64,000 nucleotides of DNA from Solibacillus faecavium (GCF_014836905.1 NZ_JACSPZ010000004.1:372001-436000); one strand, 5' to 3'. Positions 1-11,087 are shown, numbered from the stretch's first letter. Program-made: numbers and translations. Notes: generated from the letters alone by a model not told the origin.

Positions 1-920
1 TGATCCTCCAAAATCCCAAGCGAATATAATTTTTCAATTTGTTCACGTGCCCAATTTGTTGATAAATCACGGAATTTTGGGATCTTCAGCATTTCTAGCT
101 TTGGCATATAGTCAATGCTACTTGCCACTTTTCCTCTTCCGGCAGGTAAATCGTATTCATATTCAGATAATGAATCTGCCGAGCTAACTGTTTTATAGTT
201 GCCGTTAAAGCTGGATAAAGTAGCATCACTTTGATTGAAGTCCAAAGTGCGTGATTTAGCTGTAGAAACTTTGTTTTTTACCGTTCCGATTGAGCCATCT
301 TCATACACAATTTCAAAATCGGTAATTTGAGTTTCAGTGGCACCCCAGAAGTTTTCATATCCTTCATTTCGGCTGCTTGCCTCTACTGTAATTGTTTTTG
401 TTACTGCATCTTTTCCTCGACCTGTCGATTCGGTATATGTTTTACGGGCAATCGCTTCTCCAGAGTAATAGTCAGATGCTGGACGCTTGTCTGTAATTGT
501 ACTTTTTGAAAGTTGGTAATCCGCTAATGTAAATGTACGGTCACCAATAGTAATTTTTTCTGTAAATTTTGTTACGCTACCAGTCGCTGAACTTTGACCG
601 ACCTGGTCATAGTTTGTTACATCATATGTATACGTAAAGTTTCTCGTTAATTTTTCTCCACTTGGTCCTGTTAACGTAAATTTATATGTTTCAGTTAATT
701 TACCTTGACGCTCTGTTTTGTTTACAGAAACGTTTTTATTAGTTCCCGTAAATTTAATTGGTTTCCCTGTTAAAAAGAAATACTCTTCGTATTCATACTC
801 ATTTTTAACTCCACCTGTTAAATCGATTGACTGGGCTGAACTACTCGACGGGTGGACGAGTAGTACTATAATTAAAAATGAACATGCTGCTACAAAGTTT
901 AAGTTAAACTTTTTCCTCAC
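1..920 (-). CDS. SLH-domain surface protein, N-terminal part (cut by window edge)
   Basis: The frame is open from a GTG at 920 to the left edge, so the C-terminus is missing. An AGGA site seven bases upstream supports the GTG; the nearby ATG at 934 is in another frame and stops after five codons. The N-terminus has a basic start, a hydrophobic stretch and a Ser/Ala cleavage region, a typical signal peptide. The middle is Thr/Ser/Lys-rich beta-type sequence of no family I recognise. The last visible residues (FRDLSTNWAREQIEKLYSLG) are the start of an S-layer-homology domain, which in this family binds pyruvylated wall polymer. It lies 79 bases downstream of another exported protein in the same direction. 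Function beyond cell-surface anchoring is unknown. Confidence 0.75.
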   Translation of the reverse strand, partial: MRKKFNLNFVAACSFLIIVLLVHPSSSSAQSIDLTGGVKNEYEYEEYFFLTGKPIKFTGTNKNVSVNKTERQGKLTETYKFTLTGPSGEKLTRNFTYTYDVTNYDQVGQSSATGSVTKFTEKITIGDRTFTLADYQLSKSTITDKRPASDYYSGEAIARKTYTESTGRGKDAVTKTITVEASSRNEGYENFWGATETQITDFEIVYEDGSIGTVKNKVSTAKSRTLDFNQSDATLSSFNGNYKTVSSADSLSEYEYDLPAGRGKVASSIDYMPKLEMLKIPKFRDLSTNWAREQIEKLYSLGILED

Positions 921-999
921 AAATTCGTCCTCATTTCCTTAAATTATTCCGCAAAATAGTATTGGCATGTGAGAGGCACATCCCACATGCCTTATCAGT

Positions 1000-2694
1000 T
1001 TAGTTTATAAGTAGTACATACACATCAGATGTCGAACGTGCAACAGCTGTTACTTGACTTCCTTTATTAATTTCCTCAATATCAACCACTTTTCCATCTT
1101 TAACAATCATTGCTTTGGATAAGTCTAATGTAAGTGAACCGTATCGGAAGTTCCAATGGCCGTCGTTCCCCCACTGGCTACTATTAATAACTGAAATCTT
1201 TTTCGTATTGAAGTTCACCGAGCTTACTCGTCCTGTCAAAGTTAACGTTGCCAATCTTTCATTTGGAACAAAGTGAATGCCTTGAATATGTCCATCCTTT
1301 ACATAGAAGTATGCATAATAAGGATTTGGCGAGTTTGTATAATTATCATATAAATCTAAGTCCAATTCAGGTATTACTTTAAATTGCTTTGTCCCATCCA
1401 GTTCAGATGCAATTGTAGAATTGCTGTATCCAAATTGGGAAATTTGATTATCTGAACTCCAGAAATGATTATCAAAACGTTGCAAATCAGATAAGTCCAC
1501 TTCATATGCGTATAAATCTGCGACATCTATTCGGCCAAAGTAAAGTTGGTATTTTGATAAATTCGGCGCTAAAAACGCATCATTTGTAACATTTACAATA
1601 TGCGCATAGTCACTTTTCGCACCACCATCCGTTAATACAAAGGCTGTTGTAGAAATAGGTTTTTGTGCTAAATCCAATGCGATTAATCCTTCAGGTTCTA
1701 CTAATCGACCGTTGCGTATTAAAATCGATCCATTATGATAATTTAATTTCTGTGTATTTTTTAATTCCAGCACATTTACACCAATATTCACACGATTAAT
1801 TGGTTGATAGAATGTACGTTCATTTTTGGCTAATACAATAATTTTATCGATAACTTCTTTATTAAACTGTTCTTTTGTTACAAAATAAATATCGCTGTTG
1901 TTATAGTTTTTCAATTGATTTTTTGATATTTTTTTATTCCCTGCATAAATGGTTGTATTATTAGTAAAGTTGAAAGTAGCCTTTGTTTTTATGTTTCCAG
2001 TTCCGAAACGCCAATTCAATAAAGTATGGGCATTTTGAACATTTATTGTATTTTTATTAGTATTTACCGTATTTAAATTTGCTTTGTATAAATCTGCAAC
2101 CATGTTGGCTGTACTCATAATATTAATCTCGGCAATACGAGATGTATTGGCTGTAGCAAATTTTAAACGTACACGGTCCCCTACATATAGGGTACTAATA
2201 TCTACAAAAGATTTCCCTTTAAACACTTCTGTATTATTAGTTACAGTAAACGTTTTCGTCGATGCCCCATCTACCTTTACGCGGACTTGTAGACCGTTTG
2301 GATCGATTTGGGTAACTACACCTGATATTTGTTTACTATTTTCAACAATTGAACCGTCCCCGTCATTTGTAGAACCGCGTAATTCAGTGATCTTACCTGA
2401 TTTTAGTTTAATCGTGACATTCATACCCGCTTTAAAACCAGCTATATTTGTCAGCGTATTATTAATATAGAATTTACCTGTATTTGAAAGGCTTAATGTT
2501 GCTGTTTTTCCAGAACTATTTTTTAAAGTGACGCTTTTTAATGTACGCGTCACCGTTCCATTCTTATCTTCAGTTTCATTATAATTTGCTTTCATAAAGG
2601 TATATGTAGTAGATGCTTCAGCTTGTTGACCTAGCGGTAGAATTGCTAAAGCAAGTGTAATTGCTGTCAACAGTGTTACTATTTTTTTAAGCAA
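1000..2694 (-). CDS. exported protein of unknown function (surface-protein partner)
   Basis: 564 residues. The longest frame begins with an ATG at 2715, but a GAGGAGGAG ribosome-binding site overlaps those first codons and points to the TTG at 2694, giving the signal peptide MLKKIVTLLTAITLALAILP with an AEA cleavage site. The mature part looks all-beta. Segments such as SGVVTQIDPNGLQVRVKV, near the N-terminus, and LTGRVSSVNFNTKKISVI, near the C-terminus, resemble small beta-barrel (DUF5666-like) modules found in Bacillales S-layer-associated proteins. That assignment is by pattern only. No catalytic motif is visible and it has no SLH domain of its own. It probably shares a transcript with the SLH gene that follows it 79 bases downstream. 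Confidence 0.7.
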   Translation of the reverse strand: MLKKIVTLLTAITLALAILPLGQQAEASTTYTFMKANYNETEDKNGTVTRTLKSVTLKNSSGKTATLSLSNTGKFYINNTLTNIAGFKAGMNVTIKLKSGKITELRGSTNDGDGSIVENSKQISGVVTQIDPNGLQVRVKVDGASTKTFTVTNNTEVFKGKSFVDISTLYVGDRVRLKFATANTSRIAEINIMSTANMVADLYKANLNTVNTNKNTINVQNAHTLLNWRFGTGNIKTKATFNFTNNTTIYAGNKKISKNQLKNYNNSDIYFVTKEQFNKEVIDKIIVLAKNERTFYQPINRVNIGVNVLELKNTQKLNYHNGSILIRNGRLVEPEGLIALDLAQKPISTTAFVLTDGGAKSDYAHIVNVTNDAFLAPNLSKYQLYFGRIDVADLYAYEVDLSDLQRFDNHFWSSDNQISQFGYSNSTIASELDGTKQFKVIPELDLDLYDNYTNSPNPYYAYFYVKDGHIQGIHFVPNERLATLTLTGRVSSVNFNTKKISVINSSQWGNDGHWNFRYGSLTLDLSKAMIVKDGKVVDIEEINKGSQVTAVARSTSDVYVLLIN

Positions 2695-2874
2695 TTGTTT
2701 CTCCTCCTCATTCATTACTTCCCTTAATTTTTATTTCAAATAGTCTTACTTAACCTCATTTCTTTCAATTCATAATTAAGCACTCTTTAATTTGTATAAA
2801 TTTACAAATAATACTGCATTAACTATTTAAGTTTACCAAATTACCTAAGTGTTCGCATCGTAAGTCTTAATTAA

Positions 2875-3048
2875 TTAAATAGAGATATCAACTGAATGAC
2901 CTAGAGTTGGGTGAGATACATTCGTTACTTCTATTAATTGTTCTATGCTTTGTTCTTGAAATTCCATCGATTGTTTTGTAACAGCTATTGAAACATTTTT
3001 CATTAAATCCGCTTGTTTCATCGAGATTGCTAAAGCTGCGATATCCAT
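2875..3048 (-). CDS. yjfB: YjfB-like putative motility protein
   Basis: 57 residues starting MDIAALAISMKQ, with alternating hydrophobic residues, no signal peptide and no transmembrane helix. The start was set by an AGGAGG site eight bases upstream of the ATG at 3048; a GTG four codons earlier overlaps that site. The sequence matches my memory of the small YjfB family (putative motility protein, SigD-controlled in Bacillus subtilis), whose members begin MDIA with a Met/Ala-rich amphipathic helix. Its biochemical role is unknown. It stands alone between the engB terminator and the surface-protein genes. A GTCGATAA sequence lies upstream, but the matching SigD -35 is not convincing. Confidence 0.6.
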   Translation of the reverse strand: MDIAALAISMKQADLMKNVSIAVTKQSMEFQEQSIEQLIEVTNVSHPTLGHSVDISI

Positions 3049-3178
3049 ATGTAGCACCTCCTACAATTTTTATCGACAAATCCATATTAATATCAAGTAA
3101 TTATTATAATTTTGATGAAGGTAACCTTTTAATTAAAGCGAAGGGATGTTTGACTTTTAAAAATTTATAAACAAAAAA

Positions 3179-3209
3179 GAACAACTCCGAATTTAATCGA
3201 AGTTGTTCT
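3179..3209 (-). terminator. Rho-independent terminator after engB
   Basis: AGAACAACT and AGTTGTTCT form the stem. On the minus strand it is followed by a run of T, eight bases after the engB stop codon. Confidence 0.85.
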
Positions 3210-3216
3210 AATTTAA

Positions 3217-3798
3217 TTACATACGCGATTCAATTTCAGCCCATGCCTCTTCGAAGCCAAGACCTTTCTCTGAAGAAAACACGATTAATGGATCCTGTTT
3301 ATCCATTTGCAACGTTTCTCGCACATGCTTTTTATGCTTATCCCATTTACCTTTCGGGATTTTGTCAGCCTTTGTCGCTACTACGATAACAGGAATATTA
3401 TAATGCTTTAAGAAATCATACATCATACAGTCATCATTAGTGGGATTGTGACGAATATCAATAATTAATACAACGGCTCTTAATTGGTCGCGTCCCATGA
3501 AATATTTTTCAATCATTTTTCCCCATGCTGCACGTTCTGATTTTGAAACTTTTGCATAGCCGTATCCTGGAACGTCAACATAATAAAGTTGCTCTTCAAT
3601 TTTATAGAAATTCAACTGTTGCGTTTTACCAGGCTTTGACGAAATACGTGCCATTGCTTTACGGCCAATCATACGATTAATAAACGAAGATTTGCCGACA
3701 TTTGAACGACCCGCTAACGCAAATTCAGGTAGCCCGTCTTCCGGGAACTGTTCTGGTCGGACAAAACTGCCGATCATTTCAACGTTATGGACTTTCAT
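3217..3798 (-). CDS. engB: ribosome biogenesis GTPase YsxC/EngB
   Basis: 193 residues, the usual length for YihA/YsxC, an essential GTPase needed for late assembly of the 50S subunit. G1 is [10 protein letters not shown] (about residues 30-39), G3 is [10 protein letters not shown] (about 74-83), G4 is TKADK (about 142-146) and G5 is SSEKG near the C-terminus. The start codon overlaps the lon stop as TAATG, so translation is probably coupled to lon. The same lon-engB adjacency is known in Bacillus subtilis, but there the hemA operon follows. Here a terminator closes the unit directly after engB. Confidence 0.97.
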   Translation of the reverse strand: MKVHNVEMIGSFVRPEQFPEDGLPEFALAGRSNVGKSSFINRMIGRKAMARISSKPGKTQQLNFYKIEEQLYYVDVPGYGYAKVSKSERAAWGKMIEKYFMGRDQLRAVVLIIDIRHNPTNDDCMMYDFLKHYNIPVIVVATKADKIPKGKWDKHKKHVRETLQMDKQDPLIVFSSEKGLGFEEAWAEIESRM

Positions 3799-6122
3799 TA
3801 CTTTTTAAAACCTCCATCTAGTGCAAGAGCAAGAACTTCTTCCGCCTGTGACACTAGTTTAAATGTGAGTTGCTCACGAATTGTTTCTGGAATATCATCA
3901 ATATCACGCTCATTGTCTTTCGGGATAATAATCGTCGTTAATCCTGCACGGTGAGCACTTAAAGATTTTTCCTTTAGGCCACCGATTGGTAATACCCGAC
4001 CTCTTAAAGTTACTTCCCCTGTCATCCCAATTTCGCGTTTAATTGCTTTTCCAGTTATAGCTGAAACGATGGCTGTTGTCATCGTTATACCAGCTGAAGG
4101 ACCATCCTTTGGCACTGCGCCTTCTGGAACATGGACGTGAATATCATGTTGATCAAAATAATCTGAATCAAGTCCTAAATTATCTGTTAATGTACGGACA
4201 AATGATAGTGCAATTTGTGCGGATTCCTTCATTACATCTCCAAGCTTCCCTGTTAGGATTAGTTTTCCTTTACCAGGTGTTAATGAAACCTCAATTTGTA
4301 AAGTATCGCCGCCAACAGTAGTGTAAGCAAGACCTGTTGCAACACCTACTTGATTTTCAAGCTCTGCTTGTCCGTAACGGAAGCGATGTTTGCCAAGCAT
4401 ATCCACTAATACTTTGGAGCTAACAGTCACTTTTTTCTTTTCACCTGAAACAATGATTTTTGCAGCTTTACGACAAACAGTTGCTACTTGTCGCTCTAAT
4501 CCACGAACTCCTGCTTCACGTGTATAATAACGAATCAAATCCGTAATTGCTTCGTCTTTTATAACTAATTGAGCTTTCTTTAAACCATGTTCCTTCGTTT
4601 GTTTCGGAATTAAATGGTTTTTCGTAATTTCAATTTTTTCATACTCCGTATATCCGGCAATATTAATAATTTCCATACGATCAAGAAGTGGGCCAGGTAT
4701 TGTGCTTAAATCATTTGCTGTTGCAATGAACAGTACATCCTGCAAGTTATATGGCTCTTCAATGAAGTGATCGCTAAACGTATTGTTTTGCTCAGGATCC
4801 AAAACTTCCAACATTGCAGCAGAAGGATCACCACGGAAATCATTTGACATTTTGTCAATTTCATCAAGTAAGAATACAGGGTTTGTTGTACCTGCTTTTT
4901 TCATTCCTTGAATAATACGGCCTGGCATAGCACCTACATACGTACGACGGTGACCGCGAATTTCCGATTCATCACGTACACCACCAAGTGAAACTCGGAC
5001 AAATTTACGATCCAAGCTCTCTGCAATGGAACGTGCCAAACTTGTTTTACCAACACCTGGAGGTCCTGCTAAACAAAGAATAGGACCGCGTAATGAATTC
5101 ATTAACTGACGGACTGATAAATATTCCAAAACACGCTCTTTTACTTTTTCTAAACCGTCGTGATCACGATTTAAAACTTCTTCAGCGTGAGCAATATCGA
5201 TACGGTCTTCCGTTTTCTCTGTCCAAGGTATTGAAACAAGCCATTCCAGATAGTTACGAATAACACCACTTTCTGCACTTGCAGCAGGCAATTTTTCATA
5301 ACGATCAAGCTCTTTTAACGCCACTTTTAATGTGGAATCAGGCATGCCTGAGCTATCAATTTTTTTGCGAAGGTCGGCAACTTCCCCTGTTTTCCCTTCA
5401 CGATCACCAAGCTCTGTTTGAATTGCTTTCATTTGCTCACGTAAATAATATTCTTTTTGCGTGCGCTCCATCGCTTGCTTCACTTTTGTACTGATTTTTT
5501 TCTCGAGATTTAAAATCTCCTGCTCATCATGTAGACGAATCATTAAGTGGTCTAAACGTTTCTTAATGTTAGTGATGTCTAACACTTCCTGCTTCTCATT
5601 AATTTTAAATGGTAAATGAGAGGCAATTACATCCGCTAATCGACCTGGTTCTTCAATATCGAGAACAGATTCGATTGTTTCAGTTGTAATTTTATTTGAT
5701 GATTTTGCATATTTTTCGAAATAAGATAGAACTGTACGCATTAAAGCTTCTGTTTCGGAATCTTTAAATTGATCGTCTTCAAATATTTCCAAATCTGCAA
5801 TTGCAAATTTTTCAGCATCTTTGTAACTTACCATTTCCGCACGGTTTAAACCTTCAACCAATATGCGTAATGTGCCGTTTGGAAGCTTTAGCATTTGTTT
5901 AACTTTCGCTAAAGTACCCATTTTATAAAGATCTGATTTTACGGGTGAATCAACACGTAAATCCTTTTGAGTTACTAAAAAGATTATACTGTCTCCAAGC
6001 ATCGCATGTTCAAGTGCAGCAATGGAACGTTCTCTACCAACATCAATATGTAAAACCATTGTTGGGTAGACAAGAAGTCCTCTTAACGGTAAAACTGGCA
6101 TATTTGATAATTTTTTTGTCAC
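3798..6122 (-). CDS. lon: ATP-dependent protease Lon (LonA)
   Basis: 774 residues with the GTG start at 6122, chosen because GGAGGTGA lies eight bases upstream and because the protein then begins [20 protein letters not shown] like other LonA proteins; the longer frame to 6164 is unlikely. Domains in order: substrate-binding N-domain (about 1-200), coiled coil, AAA+ module with Walker [12 protein letters not shown] (about 350) and Walker [10 protein letters not shown], and a C-terminal Ser-Lys protease with the catalytic serine in [10 protein letters not shown] and the lysine in the following GEVTLRG...GGLKEK region. It degrades misfolded and regulatory proteins in the cytoplasm. The Bacillus subtilis neighbour lonB is absent: clpX comes next upstream. 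Confidence 0.97.
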   Translation of the reverse strand: MTKKLSNMPVLPLRGLLVYPTMVLHIDVGRERSIAALEHAMLGDSIIFLVTQKDLRVDSPVKSDLYKMGTLAKVKQMLKLPNGTLRILVEGLNRAEMVSYKDAEKFAIADLEIFEDDQFKDSETEALMRTVLSYFEKYAKSSNKITTETIESVLDIEEPGRLADVIASHLPFKINEKQEVLDITNIKKRLDHLMIRLHDEQEILNLEKKISTKVKQAMERTQKEYYLREQMKAIQTELGDREGKTGEVADLRKKIDSSGMPDSTLKVALKELDRYEKLPAASAESGVIRNYLEWLVSIPWTEKTEDRIDIAHAEEVLNRDHDGLEKVKERVLEYLSVRQLMNSLRGPILCLAGPPGVGKTSLARSIAESLDRKFVRVSLGGVRDESEIRGHRRTYVGAMPGRIIQGMKKAGTTNPVFLLDEIDKMSNDFRGDPSAAMLEVLDPEQNNTFSDHFIEEPYNLQDVLFIATANDLSTIPGPLLDRMEIINIAGYTEYEKIEITKNHLIPKQTKEHGLKKAQLVIKDEAITDLIRYYTREAGVRGLERQVATVCRKAAKIIVSGEKKKVTVSSKVLVDMLGKHRFRYGQAELENQVGVATGLAYTTVGGDTLQIEVSLTPGKGKLILTGKLGDVMKESAQIALSFVRTLTDNLGLDSDYFDQHDIHVHVPEGAVPKDGPSAGITMTTAIVSAITGKAIKREIGMTGEVTLRGRVLPIGGLKEKSLSAHRAGLTTIIIPKDNERDIDDIPETIREQLTFKLVSQAEEVLALALDGGFKK

Positions 6123-6232
6123 GCGGGTATTCACCTCCATCCAAATCTTAAAAACAACCCGCATTATAAGTATGTGTCAGCTATTCATAAAATTTTCATC
6201 CAACCAATATGTATATCCTTTTTGTAAGAAAA

Positions 6233-6270
6233 AGCTGACTTTGGACTTGCTTAAGAAGTCTAAGTCAGCT
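6233..6270 (-). terminator. terminator between clpX and lon
   Basis: AGCTGACTT and AAGTCAGCT, extended inward by GGACTT and AAGTC, form a long stem around GCTTAAG-type loop sequence. A TTTTTCTT tract follows on the minus strand. It separates clpX and lon transcription. Confidence 0.8.
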
Positions 6271-6296
6271 ACATAATTGGAAACATTCAGCAAAAA

Positions 6297-7568
6297 TTAT
6301 GCTGAGGTTTTTTCGTTATCATCTTTTTTCAATACTGAACCATCATCCAAAATTAATTTTGGCTCTGCTTTATCACGAATTGTCTCTGCCGTGATGACAC
6401 ATTTTTTAATGTCTTCACGTGAAGGTAATTCAAACATAACGTCCAGCATTGTTACTTCGATAATAGAACGAAGTCCACGAGCACCTGTTTTACGTTCGAT
6501 CGCTAATTTTGCAATTTCAACTAATGCCTCATCTTCAAACTCAAGCTCAACATTATCCAGTTCTAGCATTTTTTGATATTGTTTTGCCAAAGCGTTTTTA
6601 GGCTCTGTTAAAATTTGAACTAACGCATCTACATTTAACTGCTCTAACGTTGCCAATACTGGTAAACGACCGATAAATTCTGGAATAAGTCCAAATTTCA
6701 ATAAGTCTTCCGGAATTAATTGGGACATGATAGAAGCATCTTCATCAACACCGTTATTTATAGTAGAAGCAAATCCGATTACTTTCTCACCTTGACGACG
6801 TTTAATAATCGTCTCGATTCCATCAAACGCTCCACCAACAATGAAAAGAATGTTTGATGTATCAATTTGTAAAAACTCTTGGTGTGGATGCTTACGACCG
6901 CCTTGTGGAGGAACGCTAGCTACAGTACCTTCTAGAATTTTAAGTAAAGCTTGTTGTACACCTTCACCTGATACATCGCGTGTAATTGAAGGATTTTCAG
7001 ATTTACGAGCCACTTTATCAATCTCGTCAATATAAATAATCCCTTTTTCGGCACGCTCAATATCATAATCAGCAGCTTGGATTAATTTTAAAAGAATATT
7101 TTCAACATCCTCACCAACATAACCTGCTTCAGTTAAGCTTGTTGCGTCAGCAATCGCGAATGGTACATTTAAAATACGTGCCAATGTTTGAGCAAGTAAA
7201 GTTTTACCGCTACCAGTTGGGCCGATTAAAACAATATTTGATTTCGATAATTCAACATCGTCAATTTTCGAATTTGAATTAATACGTTTATAGTGATTAT
7301 AAACAGCAACTGCCAAAGCTTTTTTTGCCCGTTCTTGTCCGATAACATATTCACCTAATATATTTAAAATTTCTTTAGGCTTCGGAATATCTTTGAACTC
7401 AATTTCCTCTTCGATTCCTAGTTCTTCTACTACGATCTCTGAGCAAAGCTCGATACATTCGTCACAAATATATACGCCTGGTCCTGCAACCAGTTTACGA
7501 ACTTGTTCTTGTGGCTTACCACAAAAAGAGCATTTTAAATTGCCTTTTTCATCATTAAATTTAAACAA
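6297..7568 (-). CDS. clpX: ClpX, ATP-binding subunit of ClpXP protease
   Basis: 423 residues. An N-terminal C4 zinc finger (CSFCGKP and CDECIELC, about residues 14-39) binds adaptors and substrates. The AAA+ module follows: Walker A GPTGSGKT, Walker [10 protein letters not shown], and the ClpP-docking IGF loop in KVIGFAST (about 268). It unfolds tagged proteins for ClpP in the cytoplasm. The start is TTG at 7568 behind GGGGTGA. It lies between tig and lon, as in other Bacillales, but has its own terminator downstream and a 400-base gap upstream, suggesting its own promoter. Confidence 0.97.
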   Translation of the reverse strand: MFKFNDEKGNLKCSFCGKPQEQVRKLVAGPGVYICDECIELCSEIVVEELGIEEEIEFKDIPKPKEILNILGEYVIGQERAKKALAVAVYNHYKRINSNSKIDDVELSKSNIVLIGPTGSGKTLLAQTLARILNVPFAIADATSLTEAGYVGEDVENILLKLIQAADYDIERAEKGIIYIDEIDKVARKSENPSITRDVSGEGVQQALLKILEGTVASVPPQGGRKHPHQEFLQIDTSNILFIVGGAFDGIETIIKRRQGEKVIGFASTINNGVDEDASIMSQLIPEDLLKFGLIPEFIGRLPVLATLEQLNVDALVQILTEPKNALAKQYQKMLELDNVELEFEDEALVEIAKLAIERKTGARGLRSIIEVTMLDVMFELPSREDIKKCVITAETIRDKAEPKLILDDGSVLKKDDNEKTSA

Positions 7569-7976
7569 TTTGGTTCACCCCTATTCAAGCAACAATCTTA
7601 CAAGATTCTAGTTGTTTTATCAAATAAATTGATTGCATATTGTTACTGTCTTAATTTATGTCTTATGAATTTCACGTTAGTGCTTTAACATTCATTGGAT
7701 TTTATTGTATCTTTTTCTCCACAAATATTCAAATACCCTAACAATTATATGTATGTATTCAAATCACATTTAACCTATATTATCTTTTTAAATTTTTAAG
7801 TGATAAAACAAGGCACGGAAAAACCGCACCTTGTTAAAATTTTGATTTAATTTATTTATTACTAGCTAACTCATATATAAAAAGATGGTAGCCCAGTGAT
7901 TAAACTAATAATAATCGACAATGTTAATAGTTAGCCATGGTTATTAAACAAAGTACGTTTCAATAAATTAAATAAA
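7569..7976. other. intergenic region between tig and clpX
   Basis: About 400 AT-rich bases without a convincing gene on either strand. It holds the tig terminator hairpin (7807-7835) and must contain the clpX promoter. I found no clear CtsR or CIRCE operator. Confidence 0.6.
7807..7835 (-). terminator. probable terminator after tig
   Basis: AACAAGGTGCGG and CCGTGCCTTGTT pair with one mismatch around a T-rich loop. A short TTTTATC tract follows on the minus strand, so the U-tract is weak. Confidence 0.65.
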
Positions 7977-9266
7977 TTAGTTAGTAATTTTAGCGTTTTC
8001 AACTAGGAATTCAACTGTTTTTTGTGTACGGATATCGTTCTCAAGAACTTTTGTTCCGCCTAAAGCAGTTAAAATTTGGTCATTTGACATACCAAATTGT
8101 GCAGCCATTTTTTCAAGCTCAACATTGATGTCTTCTTCAGTTACTTCAATATTTTCTGCTTGACCAATCGCTTCCAACACTAATGTTACACGAACACGGT
8201 TTGCAGCTTCTTCAGCCATTTGAGTGCGTAATGCTTCTTCGTCTTGACCAGAGAATTGGTAGTATAAATCTAAGTTCATACCTTGCATTTGTAAGCGTTG
8301 ACCAAACTCTTGTACCATACGGTCTACTTCTGTGTTGATCATACCTTGTGGAATTTCAACTTCTGCATTAGCAGCTGCTTTTTCTACAAGTTCATCACGT
8401 AATGATGCTTCAGAATCAGCTTCTTTGTTAGCTAAAGTAGTTTCTTTTAATTTTGTACGTAAAGCTTCTACTGTTTCAACTTCTGGGTCCATTTCTTTTG
8501 CGAACTCATCTGTTAAGTCAGGTAATACTTTAGTTTTTACTTCTTTAACTGTTACTACGAATTTCGCTTCTTTACCAGCTAATTCAGCAGCATGGTACTC
8601 TTCAGGGAAAGTAACTACAACATCTTTAGTTTCGCCAGTTTTAGCGCCTACTAATTGCTCTTCGAAACCTGGAATGAATGATCCAGAACCGATTTCTAAT
8701 GCGTAATCTTCACCTTTACCACCTTCAAATGCTTCTTCGCCTACGAAACCTTCGAAATCGATAACAGCAGTGTCGCCTTCAACGATTGCTTCATCTTCTT
8801 TGATTTCAAGTTCAGCTTTTTTAGCTAATTGAGCATCGATTAAAGATTGAACTTCTTCGTCAGTTACTTCTGTAGCTTGTTTAGTTACTTCTAAACCTTT
8901 ATATTCGCCTAATTTTGGTTCTGGTTTCACAGTTACTGTTGCAGTGTAAGTGAAGTCAGTACCTTTAGCGAAGTTTTCTGTACCAGCGATTTCTGGGTAA
9001 TCAACTGGCTCAATACCAGCTTCATCTAAAGCAACTGGGTATGAAGAGTTGATAACGATTTCTAAAGCATCTTGGTAAAGAGCTTCTACACCGTACATTT
9101 TTTCGAATACATTACGAGGCATTTTCCCTTTACGGAAACCAGGTACGTTAATTTGTTTTACTACTTTTTTAAAAGCTTGGTCTAAAGCTTTATCAACTTC
9201 TGCTGCTTCTACAGTAACAGTTAATAAACCTTCGTTACCTTCTTGTTTTTCCCATTTTACTGACAT
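7977..9266 (-). CDS. tig: trigger factor (ribosome-bound chaperone and prolyl isomerase)
   Basis: 429 residues. The ATG at 9266 is preceded by GGAGGTAA; an upstream ATG at 9290 has no such site. The N-terminal ribosome-binding domain carries the signature [17 protein letters not shown] (about residues 44-60). An FKBP-type prolyl isomerase domain follows (about 160-245), then the helical chaperone arms. It binds nascent chains at the ribosome exit tunnel. The gene order ysoA-tig-clpX is the standard Bacillales arrangement. It appears as a separate unit from clpX because of the hairpin downstream. Confidence 0.97.
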   Translation of the reverse strand: MSVKWEKQEGNEGLLTVTVEAAEVDKALDQAFKKVVKQINVPGFRKGKMPRNVFEKMYGVEALYQDALEIVINSSYPVALDEAGIEPVDYPEIAGTENFAKGTDFTYTATVTVKPEPKLGEYKGLEVTKQATEVTDEEVQSLIDAQLAKKAELEIKEDEAIVEGDTAVIDFEGFVGEEAFEGGKGEDYALEIGSGSFIPGFEEQLVGAKTGETKDVVVTFPEEYHAAELAGKEAKFVVTVKEVKTKVLPDLTDEFAKEMDPEVETVEALRTKLKETTLANKEADSEASLRDELVEKAAANAEVEIPQGMINTEVDRMVQEFGQRLQMQGMNLDLYYQFSGQDEEALRTQMAEEAANRVRVTLVLEAIGQAENIEVTEEDINVELEKMAAQFGMSNDQILTALGGTKVLENDIRTQKTVEFLVENAKITN

Positions 9267-9375
9267 ATATATTACCTCCAAAGTTAACATTCGTTTGAAT
9301 AAACAAACTCGTCATATATATTGTTTGACAACCATTTTAGTATAACATAGATGAACAATGTTTCAACTTTTTTCA

Positions 9376-10368
9376 CTACTCTTGTAAATCTGATATTTTT
9401 TCTATGTTCTGTAAAAATTCTACTATTTCACCGTTGATTTCCACAGTTTCACCAAACATGGATTTAACAAATTCAATATAACTTAGTGCAACATCCTCGC
9501 TTCGGAAAATAGTCCATTCGAACGGATAAAGGACAATGGCATGCTTAGCCATTAATTGCTGCACAAACTCCAGTGTAGAGGGTTCTTGTAATAGTGTTTC
9601 CGTTATAATCGCTGCAATTTCCTCATATTGGGGCATTTTTGTTGGCAAAGGTAATTCTGCCGGATTGATCTCCCTTATCATGTTAAATTTAGCTATATTC
9701 AAATCCAGATTAACTTCCTGTTCCACCAGCAAAATAAGCAACAAACTTTGAATAAAAGGGTGCACATTTTCTGATTCAATAACGGCTTTAATTTCTGTTA
9801 TATATGGACGAATATTCATTTCAGGCAGCTCATTTATCAACATCAGCTGTTCTTGTACAGATAACTTCAGGAACTCACTTGCGATAATATCAAAATTCTC
9901 TTCAATATCGGCTAATGGAGGAGACTGTAACTGAGATTCCTGGTTTTCTGCTATATGCGCATTTAAGTTTTTTAAACGCTCAAACTTTTCGACTTCATGC
10001 TCTGGTATTAACTCTTCATCAAACAATGATTCAATAATTTTCTCCACTTGTTTAAATTGGCGCAATTGCATACAAATTGTTAAGTAAAGTTCCATCACTT
10101 CAAAATACATACTTGGACCAATTGCCAATAGTTCTTCACATATTTGTTTTGCCCTTTCAAAATTTTTTACTTCATATAAAGAATAGGCAAAAACACTAAG
10201 TGATAATTCATCCCCTTCTCCTAATAGCAATGCTTGCTCAAATAATTCATTCGCTTCTTTATAATGGAACGTCTCGGCTAAATGTTTCGCTTCATTAAAT
10301 AGTCGATCTACTGTACCCGGAAATAAAATTACTTTTCTTTTGTTTGTGTTGTTACTGTTTTCTTTCAT
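9376..10368 (-). CDS. ysoA: YsoA-like tetratricopeptide-repeat protein
   Basis: 330 residues from the ATG at 10368, which follows GGAGTGA at a five-base spacing; the longer frame to 10422 lacks a ribosome-binding site. The N-terminal half contains two or three TPR-like helical hairpins (for example FHYKEANELFEQALLLGEG, about residues 30-50). The C-terminal half is acidic and helical. No signal peptide or enzyme motif is visible, so it is probably a cytoplasmic scaffold. The assignment rests on TPR content and on its position directly upstream of tig, where Bacillus subtilis has ysoA. Function is unknown. Confidence 0.7.
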   Translation of the reverse strand: MKENSNNTNKRKVILFPGTVDRLFNEAKHLAETFHYKEANELFEQALLLGEGDELSLSVFAYSLYEVKNFERAKQICEELLAIGPSMYFEVMELYLTICMQLRQFKQVEKIIESLFDEELIPEHEVEKFERLKNLNAHIAENQESQLQSPPLADIEENFDIIASEFLKLSVQEQLMLINELPEMNIRPYITEIKAVIESENVHPFIQSLLLILLVEQEVNLDLNIAKFNMIREINPAELPLPTKMPQYEEIAAIITETLLQEPSTLEFVQQLMAKHAIVLYPFEWTIFRSEDVALSYIEFVKSMFGETVEINGEIVEFLQNIEKISDLQE

Positions 10369-10628
10369 CGTAATCACTCCATTGATGACAAAGGTAATCT
10401 TCGCATCCTTTATCAATTGCACTTATTTTAACGTTGTTACCATATTTCAACAATATGTTCACAAAATTTATACTTATATTAATTTACAATACTAAAAAAA
10501 GTTATATACTAAGTACTAGTATTTTTGAAATTCTCGCTATTATTTAAGGCTCTAATTCAATATTCCCATTCTACTTAGTAAATAATCGTAGTAAAAAACA
10601 TCCACTATTCATAAAAGGAGTGTCTATT

Positions 10629-11087
10629 ATGGTAGTACTATCGGAAAATGTACTGCTACATTTTAAAAATCGGTTCGAAAATTCATTGGAAAAGCTGCCG
10701 ATTAGTGTAGTAAGTCGAAGTACAGCAATTGTAAACGATGTAGAGTATCCAGTAAAATTTGATTTCATAACGGAAACGATTGTTGATTATAAAGGACAAA
10801 GCGTAACTACTTATATTATTGAAATCGAAGGAACAATTCCAGGGACGATTAAAATTGGATCCATCACGGTTTTACCTCAGCACATACACCTTACCTGTGA
10901 ATACGAAATTTTAACGATTACAAATAATGAACTAAAAAAGTTAGTAACAAATGATAAGCCGTTGTTATTATACAGTGAGTGGCTATTAGAAGCGATCGAA
11001 AATGAAATATTAGTCTTGGAAGTAAAAGCCGACAATGATCAACTAGTCGACTGGCCTGTCGGGATTAAAAACGCATATTTTTTATAA
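10629..11087 (+). CDS. conserved-looking protein of unknown function
   Basis: 152 residues from the ATG at 10629, eight bases after AGGAG; a GTG at 10620 overlaps that site. No signal peptide, transmembrane helix or known motif is visible. The sequence alternates beta-type segments (TTYIIEIEGTIPGTIKIGSI) with charged helices and ends WPVGIKNAYFL. It is a stand-alone gene with its own terminator. I do not recognise the family. Confidence 0.65.
   Translation: MVVLSENVLLHFKNRFENSLEKLPISVVSRSTAIVNDVEYPVKFDFITETIVDYKGQSVTTYIIEIEGTIPGTIKIGSITVLPQHIHLTCEYEILTITNNELKKLVTNDKPLLLYSEWLLEAIENEILVLEVKADNDQLVDWPVGIKNAYFL

Noticed and set aside
3060-3100. SigD-type -10 (GTCGATAA) upstream of the yjfB-like gene
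   Set aside because: Only a partial match, and no TAAA-type -35 at the correct distance.
4076-4321. Open frame on the plus strand opposite lon (and several like it opposite clpX, tig, the helicase and the SLH nucleotidase)
   Set aside because: No ribosome-binding site, and the frame lies antisense to a well-supported gene; residue use is unnatural.
6123-6164. Fourteen-residue N-terminal extension of Lon from 6164
   Set aside because: The ribosome-binding site lies inside it, just before the GTG at 6122, and the family N-terminus matches the shorter form.
6171-6232. CtsR-type operator before lon
   Set aside because: No heptad direct repeat of the GGTCAAA type is present.
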